Below are positions 1-6,041 of a DNA stretch of 11,447 bases, piece by piece; position 1 is the stretch's first letter, and every line of letters starts with the position of its first letter. The translations under genes and the position numbers were made by a program. Origin of the DNA: Oscillospiraceae bacterium (GTDB lineage Bacteria; Bacillota; Clostridia; Oscillospirales; Ruminococcaceae). The notes beneath the pieces are model-generated. The model saw only the letters and a list, made by a program, of their open reading frames with translations, was not told the DNA's origin and did not search any database. The stretch spans positions 1-11,447 of the forward strand of contig JAAVIG010000040.1 of assembly GCA_014796735.1 (NCBI GenBank), written 5' to 3'.

Positions 1-582
1 TTCTCTGCATCACGTTCTCGAAAGGTTTCTATTGTGGCTATAATCCAATCGTTGGCGCAGTTTGAGAAAACCTACGGCAAAGAGGGAGCGGAAATTATTG
101 TGGACAACTGTCAGTGTACCTTGTTCGGAGCATTTGCGCCCAACTCCAAGACCGCCGAGGCAATGTCCCAAAACCTCGGCAAGCAGACTGTTCTCAGCGG
201 ATCTGTGTCAAGGTCCATCGGAAAAGACGGTAACTCCCGCTCCTTGCAGATGATCGAGCGACCGCTTATGACGGTTGATGAGCTGAAGTCTATGCCGAAA
301 GGTCATTTTATTGTAATGAAAACAGGCTGCCACCCGATGAAAACTCGGCTCAAGCTGTTCTTTAAGTGGGGAATACAGTTCGAGGACGTTTATTCGATAT
401 CTGAGAAGTCCGAGCGCAAGGTGCAGTATGCGGATCGGGCAGAATTGGAGATGGAGATATTGAGGAAGTTTCCGCAGATGGTGGTGCCTGTTGAGTTTGA
501 GGATAATTTTGATGAAGCAATGTCTAAAAAATGTACACCAAAAACAAGGAAAAGACCTGTTAATCAGAAAAAAGATTGCTGA
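1..582 (+). CDS. VirD4/TraG-type conjugative coupling protein, C-terminal part (5' end outside window)
   Basis: This is the C-terminal ~193 residues of a type IV secretion coupling protein, the membrane-bound ATPase that feeds single-stranded DNA into the conjugation channel of Firmicutes integrative conjugative elements. The frame is open to the left edge of the window, so the GTG at 34 is an internal valine codon and not the start. Visible family features are the arginine-rich RSRK turn, then VAIIQSLAQFEKTYG, the DNCQ..LFGAFAPNS block, and the ERPLMTVDELKSMPKG segment followed by PMKTRLKLFFKWG. The Walker A part lies upstream, outside the window. Whole proteins in this family are usually about 600 residues, so roughly two thirds is missing here. 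The last ~20 residues are lysine-rich and may be either the natural tail or altered by the junction just downstream. No other transfer gene follows, so this is probably the edge of an element or a relic of one. Confidence 0.85.
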   Translation, partial: FSASRSRKVSIVAIIQSLAQFEKTYGKEGAEIIVDNCQCTLFGAFAPNSKTAEAMSQNLGKQTVLSGSVSRSIGKDGNSRSLQMIERPLMTVDELKSMPKGHFIVMKTGCHPMKTRLKLFFKWGIQFEDVYSISEKSERKVQYADRAELEMEILRKFPQMVVPVEFEDNFDEAMSKKCTPKTRKRPVNQKKDC

Positions 583-594
583 AAAATAAGTTGT

Positions 595-933
595 CGAGAT
601 GAAAAGGCAAGCCCGTCAAGAATAGTATTCCTGAAAAAAATAATAGAGGAAGCTCCTTCGGGCGGACTTCGATACAAACCGATGTCATGGGACGAACTTT
701 GCGCGATTCCCGAAAACGAATCCGATGCGGAAGAAACAGGCTATCACCTTTTTTACTTTGGGATTATGCGCCCGTCTTTTCAAACTTTTCACTTTGACGA
801 TGAACACACATACAGCGTTGATGTCATTGATACTTGGAATATGACGGTAGAAAATATGGGAGAATTCAAGGGAGCGTTTAAAATACCTCTTCCTGCCAGA
901 GAATATATGGCGGTAAGGTTGATAAAGTCTTAG
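595..933 (+). pseudogene. C-terminal remnant of a DUF5605-type glycosidase
   Basis: An open frame continues from just after the preceding stop to the TAG at 931-933. It reads like the tail of the DUF4038/DUF5060/DUF5605 group of glycoside hydrolases: ASPSRIVFLKKIIEEAP at the front, then SWDEL, GYHLFYFG, the strongly conserved VDVIDTWNMTVE and a final PAREYMAVRLIKS. Whole enzymes of this group are around 500 residues, so only the terminal beta-sandwich domain (~110 residues) is left and the catalytic barrel is missing. The first in-frame ATG (682) has no ribosome binding site and cuts into the conserved block, so the fragment is probably not expressed from it. The match is recalled from family consensus, not searched. 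It is in the same frame as the coupling-protein gene, separated by one stop. Alternatively, it could be annotated as an 83-residue DUF5605 protein (682-933). Confidence 0.7.
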
Positions 934-941
934 TAATAATA

Positions 942-980
942 AACAAATGACCGCGGATTCAATTACTGCGGTCATTTGTT
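942..980. terminator. Stem-loop terminator after the glycosidase remnant
   Basis: A perfect 13-bp stem (942-954 with 968-980) encloses a 13-nt loop and can gain two more pairs including a G-U. It starts nine bases after the stop codon. The downstream side is only moderately T-rich. The symmetric stem, with A-rich sequence on its left, could also stop minus-strand transcription from the AraC gene, so it may be bidirectional. Confidence 0.7.
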
Positions 981-1084
981 GTTGATATACTTATTTTAAT
1001 AACCATTATTTATTGAGATTTAACTACAAACTGTATTCATATTCGAAGCATTTGGTAATGCGAACTTATTTCAAAAATAATATA

Positions 1085-1867
1085 TTATATTCTGTTTCTG
1101 AATTCAGTAGGGGTTTGTCCATAGAAAATTTTGAATCGCTTCATAAAACCGTATTCGTTGGTATAGCCACACTTTAAAGCAATATCCTTTATACCCAAGC
1201 TTGTTGCGAGAAGCAGCTGCTTTGCAAGTTCCATCCGTCCTGCAATTATATCATCCTTGACTGTAACCCCGAAAGTCCTTTTGTAAAGGTGCTGAAATCC
1301 CGAACAGCTCATTCCCATAAATCCTGCCAATCCGTTAACGTCAGGGATCTCGGAGGGTATAGCAAATATCATATTTCGTATTTTCATAAGCTCGGTTGTT
1401 TTGTCGGAAATAACATGGCTGTACAGTTTTCTTTTTTTGATTGATCTGCTGAGCTTCAACATAAATACCTCGACAAGGTGTCTTTCAATTATGACACGTT
1501 CCTCATCAGGAGAGTAATGCTCAAATGCAATAAATCGTATTAATTGTGAAAGCTCGTTTATATTTCCAAGAAATATGATTTTATCTGTCGGAATATCAAG
1601 CTCCGAAAGATACTCCTTATCACCCGCTTCACATCCCAAATATATCCAATCATCAATATATATCTTTTCCTTTGCCCGATATGCAAATGATGTATCCGGG
1701 GATAACAACAAAAAGGAGTTTTTGTCAGCGACAAGCTTGTCTCCGTTTACTGTAACCAATGTTTTTTCTTTCATAAGCAGTAAAAGCCAGCATCCTGTAC
1801 CATGTGGACAATCCATGACAAAGGAATCATCATGTACGTAATTGTATCCGATTGCACCAACAAACAT
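1085..1867 (-). CDS. AraC-family transcriptional regulator
   Basis: A 260-residue AraC/XylS-type regulator. The N-terminal ~150 residues form a cupin-like sensing domain (GTGCWLLLL, then a VNG.KLVADKNSFLLLSP stretch typical of AraC ligand domains). The last ~85 residues hold the two helix-turn-helix motifs, the first around DVNGLAGFMGMSCSGFQHLYKRTFG and the second ending CGYTNEYGFMKRFKIFYGQTP, the hallmark AraC signature. I place the start at ATG 1867 and not at the upstream GTG (1882): GGGAGG lies 7 bases before this ATG, and the GTG reading would use that Shine-Dalgarno sequence as coding sequence. A near-consensus promoter lies upstream. The GH43 gene is immediately upstream on the same strand, so the regulator most likely controls sugar-polymer use, sensing a mono- or oligosaccharide; this is inference from context. 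Confidence 0.92.
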   Translation of the reverse strand: MFVGAIGYNYVHDDSFVMDCPHGTGCWLLLLMKEKTLVTVNGDKLVADKNSFLLLSPDTSFAYRAKEKIYIDDWIYLGCEAGDKEYLSELDIPTDKIIFLGNINELSQLIRFIAFEHYSPDEERVIIERHLVEVFMLKLSRSIKKRKLYSHVISDKTTELMKIRNMIFAIPSEIPDVNGLAGFMGMSCSGFQHLYKRTFGVTVKDDIIAGRMELAKQLLLATSLGIKDIALKCGYTNEYGFMKRFKIFYGQTPTEFRNRI

Positions 1868-1907
1868 TACTTTTCCTCCCACGAGTTATCGTAAGGTACC
1901 TACTTTT

Positions 1908-1936
1908 ATTTTACCACAAGGCTTTATAAAATGCAA
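1908..1936 (-). promoter_or_regulatory. Sigma-A-type promoter of the AraC gene
   Basis: On the minus strand, TTGCAT (1936-1931) is separated by exactly 17 bases from TAAAAT (1913-1908). This places transcription start about 35-40 bases before the ATG at 1867. It implies that the regulator is transcribed independently of the GH43 gene, whose terminator lies upstream. Confidence 0.7.
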
Positions 1937-1954
1937 GTATTTATTATTATACCA

Positions 1955-1997
1955 AGCCCTTTTTAAACTATGGATAAAATCCATATTAAAAAGGGCT
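1955..1997. repeat. Nested inverted repeat upstream of the AraC promoter
   Basis: A 12-bp perfect outer arm pair (1955-1966 with 1986-1997, AGCCCTTTTTAA and its complement) encloses a second perfect 7-bp pair (1969-1975 with 1979-1985, TATGGAT/ATCCATA) around an AAA loop. Only a two-base AC bulge interrupts the whole 43-base hairpin. It sits about 20 bp upstream of the AraC -35 box. No T-run follows, so it does not look like a simple terminator. It may be an operator, a small palindromic mobile repeat, or an RNA element. Confidence 0.75.
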
Positions 1998-2008
1998 GCA
2001 CTCGAAAC

Positions 2009-2038
2009 ACTAATCCAACATTTTTAAAAGGGATTAGT
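2009..2038. repeat. Short inverted repeat in the GH43-AraC spacer
   Basis: Perfect 8-bp arms ACTAATCC (2009-2016) and GGATTAGT (2031-2038) enclose a 14-base AT-rich spacer. It lies between the nested hairpin and the GH43 terminator. No function can be assigned. Confidence 0.5.
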
Positions 2039-2074
2039 ATTAGCATTAAGATATAGTAAAAATTGTTGTATACC

Positions 2075-2107
2075 AAGGAATCCGCCGCATCATGCGGCGG
2101 ATTCCTT
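2075..2107 (-). terminator. Terminator of the GH43 gene
   Basis: A GC-rich perfect 14-bp stem (2075-2088 with 2094-2107), extended by one A-T pair to leave a three-base loop, lies directly after the GH43 stop codon (2115-2117) in the direction of minus-strand transcription. The T-rich sequence after it on that strand is weak and about 13 bases away, so termination may depend mainly on the stem. Confidence 0.75.
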
Positions 2108-2114
2108 ATATGCG

Positions 2115-3836
2115 TTATCTCTTTTTTCTTTTGATTACCGCAACAGCTGCTGCAGAACCTATCATAGCAAGTGCTACCAACACTGGAACTAATGTGCCAG
2201 TTAAAGGATTAGACTTTTCTGTTGACAAAACATGCTCGGTATCACTTTCTTTATTGGCATTATCTTTGTCTGTCAAGGTGCTATCCTCGGAAAATCCTAC
2301 ACCGAATTGCCAATTCCTTATAGTTATATCTTTGTCGGAGCATACAAAAAACAAATCATGTGTACCGCCTATTTCAGCAACATTCTCACTACATATTGTG
2401 GTAAAATCTTCCGGGGAGTTAAAATTAATAAAGGTAAGAATATCTCCTTCCGCGGAATCCAACCGAACTTCTATTCTGCCTGTACCTTTTACCTCAGCAG
2501 AAAAATCAAGATCGTTTCTGGTATCATCTGTACTGTCCTTATCGGTGCCTTGATGGGTTTCGGTAAATCCTACATTTCTGACGCTTGTCCATGCGCCGGA
2601 TTTGTCACTTGTCAAAAGCGGTGTACTCATATCTGATGTATCGAAGGATATGTCTGATTCAGCGCATATTTCAGAGCCGCGATGAACCGAATAAGGATTA
2701 ACACTTGACACGGACATTATTACTCCTGTTGGAGTTCCGCCGCTTTTTTGTATTGTTACGGTATTTTCATCCACGTTTATTTCATCAACACAAAGACTTC
2801 TGTATCCGCCTTTAATTCCCATAGATCTTTTTAATGAAAGTGTATGATAAAGCATATACCAAGTGTCCTTATATTTATGCATATGCGTGTGGTTGTTTGA
2901 ATAATCAAATCCGGAAAGCCCCGGATTTTTAAAGCACTCGCCCTTCATCTCCCAACTATCCGAAACAAGTGGAGTTTTGGTTGTCATATATACCATACTG
3001 CACGCTGACGGAACCTCTGTGTCATAATCCCACTTTGCAGAATGATCGTTCCAATCGGAACAGTATGTATAAACATAAGTACCGTTGATATAATTCAATT
3101 CACTTGCTTCAAAAAAATAAGGTGCGGGTATTTCTGTAAAATCGCTTGCAAATGAAACCATATCACTACCTAATTGAACTATTCTTGATGATCCCGGCAT
3201 ATAATCTGTGCCATCTTTTGCTTTTCCACCGCCAAACGATAACCAACCTACTCCGTTCTCATCAATAACAACACCGGGATCAAAGGGGTTTGGACAATCG
3301 GAAAGACCCGGAGTATTATAGCTTACAAGCGGTTTTCCCAGCGGGTCGCTCCATGGTCCAAGTGGATTTGTCGCAGTAATAACACCTACGCCTGTACCGT
3401 TGTTTGAAAAATACAGGTAAAAATGGGTGAGTCCATCGTCTTCAACTCTTGAGGTGACGGAGGGTGCCCATGAGTTCATTATCCACGGGGCGATTTCTCC
3501 AACATTGATTTCTCCATGATACACCCAGTTTACCATATCATCTGTAGAAAAAATGACTAACGATTTGATTTTCTCATATGTATTGTCCTTATCGGCACTA
3601 CTCCCCTCATATTGCTGGTGATCGTTAGTACCAAAAACGTACAATCTACCGTTATATTCAACAGACGTCGGATCGGCACAGAAAAACTCCGATGATATTG
3701 GATTATTATTGGCAGCAGATTTAAATGATTTGCCAACATCTTCGATGAAATGTGTTTCCGCATTCACCGATAATGAATTGCCAATAGCGATCAATAATGC
3801 TAAAAGAATGGATATAGCTTTTTTGCTTTTTTGCAT
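2115..3836 (-). CDS. Secreted, cell-wall-anchored GH43 glycoside hydrolase with CBM6-like domain
   Basis: A 573-residue extracellular enzyme. Residues 1-26 form a signal peptide (KSKK, hydrophobic core, cleavage after VNA). Residues ~48-375 are a GH43 five-bladed beta-propeller. The likely catalytic base is Asp55 (ADPT), the modulator Asp186 (NPFDPG), and the acid Glu243 (FEASEL), with histidines near 316-320 (HTHMH) at the propeller centre. Residues ~400-515 resemble a CBM6 carbohydrate-binding domain, ending GTHDLFFVCS..NWQFG. An acidic Asp/Ser/Thr-rich linker then leads to NPLTG (543-547), a hydrophobic span and KRKKR, a typical sortase sorting signal. GH43 members release arabinose or xylose from hemicellulose; arabinofuranosidase or xylosidase action on arabinoxylan is likely, but the exact substrate is not readable. 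The start ATG (3836) follows AAGGGGG with good spacing. The AraC regulator is next downstream. Confidence 0.92.
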   Translation of the reverse strand: MQKSKKAISILLALLIAIGNSLSVNAETHFIEDVGKSFKSAANNNPISSEFFCADPTSVEYNGRLYVFGTNDHQQYEGSSADKDNTYEKIKSLVIFSTDDMVNWVYHGEINVGEIAPWIMNSWAPSVTSRVEDDGLTHFYLYFSNNGTGVGVITATNPLGPWSDPLGKPLVSYNTPGLSDCPNPFDPGVVIDENGVGWLSFGGGKAKDGTDYMPGSSRIVQLGSDMVSFASDFTEIPAPYFFEASELNYINGTYVYTYCSDWNDHSAKWDYDTEVPSACSMVYMTTKTPLVSDSWEMKGECFKNPGLSGFDYSNNHTHMHKYKDTWYMLYHTLSLKRSMGIKGGYRSLCVDEINVDENTVTIQKSGGTPTGVIMSVSSVNPYSVHRGSEICAESDISFDTSDMSTPLLTSDKSGAWTSVRNVGFTETHQGTDKDSTDDTRNDLDFSAEVKGTGRIEVRLDSAEGDILTFINFNSPEDFTTICSENVAEIGGTHDLFFVCSDKDITIRNWQFGVGFSEDSTLTDKDNANKESDTEHVLSTEKSNPLTGTLVPVLVALAMIGSAAAVAVIKRKKR

Positions 3837-3894
3837 TTCTTTTCCCCCTTAGAGAACAAAATTATCTGAGCAACATCAAGCTTATTTCGTATAT

Positions 3895-3923
3895 ATTATA
3901 CATCATTTTCATAAACGATTCAA
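3895..3923 (-). promoter_or_regulatory. Promoter of the GH43 gene
   Basis: On the minus strand TTGAAT (3923-3918), then exactly 17 bases, then a perfect TATAAT (3900-3895). The leader to the ATG at 3836 would be about 50 bases and ends in the AAGGGGG ribosome binding site (3844-3850). No clear inverted-repeat operator is seen around it. Confidence 0.8.
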
Positions 3924-3954
3924 TATCAGAATATGCTTATTGAGGTGGAAATAT

Positions 3955-4083
3955 ATGCTGATAAAAAGTTTGATTATCATGAAATTCAGAAATGATCAGC
4001 ACCGCAATATCTTTTTAAAAGAAGCGAAAAAACAAAGCCTTGATGAATTGCTTCTTGAAATTCACATAATGCAGCTTTTTTAA
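3955..4083 (+). CDS. Small ORF, 42 residues, unknown function
   Basis: ATG 3955 is preceded by GAGGTGG six bases upstream, a better ribosome binding site than most in this window, and the frame runs to TAA at 4081-4083. The peptide begins MLIKSLIIMKFRNDQHRNIF and continues as a charged, probably helical stretch ending in IHIMQLF. It has no signal peptide or membrane span. From the internal Met9 it faintly recalls the N-terminus of small DUF6075-like proteins found on clostridial mobile elements, so it may be a truncated relic of one; I cannot confirm this. It ends just before the marR promoter and lies between two divergent genes. No convincing promoter was found for it. It could equally be a chance ORF. 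Confidence 0.45.
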   Translation: MLIKSLIIMKFRNDQHRNIFLKEAKKQSLDELLLEIHIMQLF

Positions 4084-4091
4084 AATAGCTA

Positions 4092-4120
4092 TTGACAAAT
4101 CAAAAAAAAGGTGATATAAT
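4092..4120 (+). promoter_or_regulatory. Consensus sigma-A promoter of the marR-MATE operon
   Basis: TTGACA (4092-4097), a 17-base A-rich spacer and TATAAT (4115-4120) match the sigma-70/sigma-A consensus at every position. A promoter this strong normally needs repression. The palindromic site just after the -10 box, covering the likely start point, provides it. Confidence 0.9.
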
Positions 4121-4123
4121 ACA

Positions 4124-4143
4124 ATAGGTCGCTAACGACATAT
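4124..4143. promoter_or_regulatory. Putative MarR operator 1 (before marR)
   Basis: ATAGGTCGCTAACGACATAT is an imperfect palindrome (16 of 20 positions equal to its reverse complement; core GTCG..CGAC). It starts four bases after the -10 box, so a bound dimer would block transcription start. A copy with 17 of 20 identical bases lies in front of the MATE gene, which argues for a real protein site. Autoregulation by the adjacent MarR protein is the natural reading. Confidence 0.75.
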
Positions 4144-4161
4144 ATTTGATGGGGGTTAAAA

Positions 4162-4572
4162 ATGGAACTGCTTCAATTCAAAATACTTAACACCGCAATT
4201 GAGCGTATTCTGAATAATGAAATGGCAGATATCGGTTTGACATACACACAAGCTACTGTCATAGGCTATCTTAAGCAAAATATGAATAAGGATATATGTC
4301 AGAAGGATATCGAATATAATCTCGGATTGACACATCCGACAGTAAGCAGTATTTTAGGCCGAATGGAGGAAAGCGGTATGATTACTACCGAAACACTGCC
4401 TTCGGATCGCAGATATAAAAAAATCGTTCCGACAGAAGAAGCAATCAGTCTTTCGGAATGTATTCATGAAAAAATCGAGAAGATTAAAAGGCAGTTATTT
4501 AAAAATATTACTCCCGAACAGGAAGATGCCTTATCGTCTGTGATAAAGACGATGATCGGGAATATTTCATAA
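4162..4572 (+). CDS. MarR-family transcriptional regulator
   Basis: A 136-residue winged-helix repressor of normal MarR length. The N-terminal helices (1-40) and C-terminal helices (95-136) make the dimer interface. The HTH lies at about 44-71 (CQKDIEYNLGLTHPTVSSILGRMEESG), and the wing follows with the family-typical SDRRYKK at 81-87. The ATG is preceded by GGGGG. It is the first gene of a unit with a MATE exporter, as in the S. aureus mepR-mepA pair, where a MarR protein represses itself and the pump and drugs release it. The operator repeated before both genes supports the same logic here. The inducing ligand is unknown. Downstream, a stem-loop and an 83-base gap separate it from the pump gene. 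Confidence 0.93.
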   Translation: MELLQFKILNTAIERILNNEMADIGLTYTQATVIGYLKQNMNKDICQKDIEYNLGLTHPTVSSILGRMEESGMITTETLPSDRRYKKIVPTEEAISLSECIHEKIEKIKRQLFKNITPEQEDALSSVIKTMIGNIS

Positions 4573-4579
4573 TTATAAC

Positions 4580-4603
4580 AGGGTCAGCTGTATTAGCTGC
4601 CCT
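4580..4603 (+). terminator. Stem-loop between marR and the MATE gene, possible partial terminator
   Basis: AGGG (4580-4583) pairs with CCCT (4600-4603) and CAGCT (4585-4589) with AGCTG (4595-4599), with one bulged T and a five-base loop. The following bases (TTATAAATAC) are AT-rich but not a T-run, so it is more likely an attenuating or processing hairpin than a full stop. Confidence 0.5.
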
Positions 4604-4617
4604 TTATAAATACAAAT

Positions 4618-4637
4618 ATAGGTTGCTTGCGACATAT
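4618..4637. promoter_or_regulatory. Putative MarR operator 2 (before the MATE gene)
   Basis: ATAGGTTGCTTGCGACATAT matches operator 1 at 17 of 20 positions. It ends seven bases before the GGAGGT ribosome binding site of the pump gene. No good promoter is visible directly upstream (only a TATAAA-like box at 4605-4610), so it may act on a weak internal promoter, as a roadblock, or for cooperative binding with operator 1. Confidence 0.7.
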
Positions 4638-4655
4638 TAACAATGGAGGTCAACT

Positions 4656-6041
4656 ATGTCAGAAAAAGAAAAAAACCATGACAGCAACGAACTTGCCGTC
4701 AAACCTATAGGAAAGCTTGTGGCAAAATTCGCTGTTCCAAGCGTAATTTCCCTTACAGTTACCGCATTATACAATATTGTAGATCAGATATTTATAGGCA
4801 ATAAAGTCGGATACCTCGGAAATGGTGCCACAAATGTTGTTTTTCCCATAACCGTAATTGCTCACGGACTCGCCATGCTGCTGGGCTGCGGGTGTGCAGC
4901 GTACATGAATCTGTGTCTTGGCAGAGGGCGGCAGAAGGACGCAGACAAGGGCGTAGGAAACACTGTTCTTATGTTGATTCTGCTTGCGGTAATCCTGCCA
5001 GTGCTTTGCGAAATATTTATGACTCCGCTTTTGGGGTTGTTTGGAGCGACTTCGGCAAATTTCTCCTATGCGCTTGAATATGGGCGTATCATAATAGGGG
5101 GATTTCCTTTTGTGATTATTTATTCCGGATTCAATCAAATTATCAGAGCTGACGGAAATCCTAAAATGGCCATGATTTCAATGTTTTCGGGAGCAGTTAT
5201 AAACGTCATACTTGACGCTTGGTTTATGTACGGGCTTGAAATGGGAATAAAAGGAGCTGCATGGGCTACCATTATCGGTCAAGGCGTTTCATTTGTGATT
5301 TCGATTATATATGTATTCAAATTGAAAAACATTCACTTAAACAAGGAATGCTTTATCATAAAATGGCGTACGGTCGGAAGAATATGCGCAATCGGAACAT
5401 CCAGCTTTATAACTCAGGCGGAGATCGTGCTTCTGACTGCGGTAATGAACAATGTGCTTGTAAAATACGGAGCGCAGTCTGTTTACGGAGAAGATATACC
5501 AATGACCGCAATAGGAATCGTTATGAAGGTCAATTCGGTTCTGGTAAATATTATTGCGGGCATAGCGATTGGCGGTCAACCGATCATTAGCTTTAATTAC
5601 GGTGCCAAAAAATATGACAGAGTAAAGAAAACACTTAAAATTCTGTCAATCAGCGCAATAATAGTCAGCGGAATCGCTTTTCTGGGATTTCAGCTTATCC
5701 CCGAGAAAATATCCGGAATTTTCGGCAATGAAAGTGAGCTTTATACTGCGTTTGCAGTAAAAGGATTCAGAATTTATCTTATGCTCTGTATACTTATATC
5801 CTTCCAAACAGTTGCGGGAGTATTTATTCAATCGGTGGGAAAGCCCCTAAAATCAGCAATTTTATCGCTCTCAAGACAAGTGATTTTTTTAATTCCCGCA
5901 ATTCTGATATTTGCATGGACACTTGGTGTTGAAGGAGTATTATGGGCAGGACCTTTGGCAGACGGATTGGCTTTTGTTTTGGCAGTTGTGTTTGTAAGAT
6001 TGGAATTAAAAAACATGAGAGGAGAGCAGCACTGTGAATAA
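4656..6041 (+). CDS. MATE-family efflux transporter (MepA-like)
   Basis: A 461-residue inner-membrane exporter of usual MATE length, with about twelve hydrophobic spans in two homologous halves. Typical motifs are KFAVPSVISLTVTALYNIVDQIFIG near the N-terminus, IIRADGNPKMAM (162-173), NVILDAWFMYGLEMGIKGAAWAT (183-205), and in the second half IAIGGQPIISFNYGAKKYDRV. MATE pumps of this MepA/DinF-like branch use Na+ or H+ gradients to expel cationic drugs, dyes or metabolites. The start ATG follows GGAGGT five bases upstream. The stop codon overlaps the next gene by eight bases, implying translational coupling. The MarR regulator upstream probably controls it. The substrate cannot be told from sequence. 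Confidence 0.95.
   Translation: MSEKEKNHDSNELAVKPIGKLVAKFAVPSVISLTVTALYNIVDQIFIGNKVGYLGNGATNVVFPITVIAHGLAMLLGCGCAAYMNLCLGRGRQKDADKGVGNTVLMLILLAVILPVLCEIFMTPLLGLFGATSANFSYALEYGRIIIGGFPFVIIYSGFNQIIRADGNPKMAMISMFSGAVINVILDAWFMYGLEMGIKGAAWATIIGQGVSFVISIIYVFKLKNIHLNKECFIIKWRTVGRICAIGTSSFITQAEIVLLTAVMNNVLVKYGAQSVYGEDIPMTAIGIVMKVNSVLVNIIAGIAIGGQPIISFNYGAKKYDRVKKTLKILSISAIIVSGIAFLGFQLIPEKISGIFGNESELYTAFAVKGFRIYLMLCILISFQTVAGVFIQSVGKPLKSAILSLSRQVIFLIPAILIFAWTLGVEGVLWAGPLADGLAFVLAVVFVRLELKNMRGEQHCE

Noticed and set aside
34..582. A complete 182-residue gene starting at GTG 34
   Set aside because: The frame is open to base 1 and the upstream codons match the family, so the GTG is internal to a partial gene.
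1042..1064. Hairpin TTC..GCATT-TGGT-AATGC..GAA as an AraC terminator
   Set aside because: Only a 5-bp core with a bulge, not followed by a T-run; too weak to call, and the stem at 942-980 is a better stop.
1868..1882. AraC start at the upstream GTG (1882)
   Set aside because: GTGGGAGGAAAAGTA contains the Shine-Dalgarno sequence for ATG 1867, and a ribosome binding site should not be coding sequence.
2092..2636. Plus-strand ORFs of 153 and 134 codons across the GH43 gene
   Set aside because: They lie wholly opposite a well-supported GH43 coding sequence, overlap the terminator stem, show no family motifs and have no ribosome binding sites.
4124..4637. The paired GTCG..CGAC repeats as a CRISPR-like array or mobile-element ends
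   Set aside because: Only two copies 494 bp apart, each directly before a start codon in the same orientation; operators explain them better.
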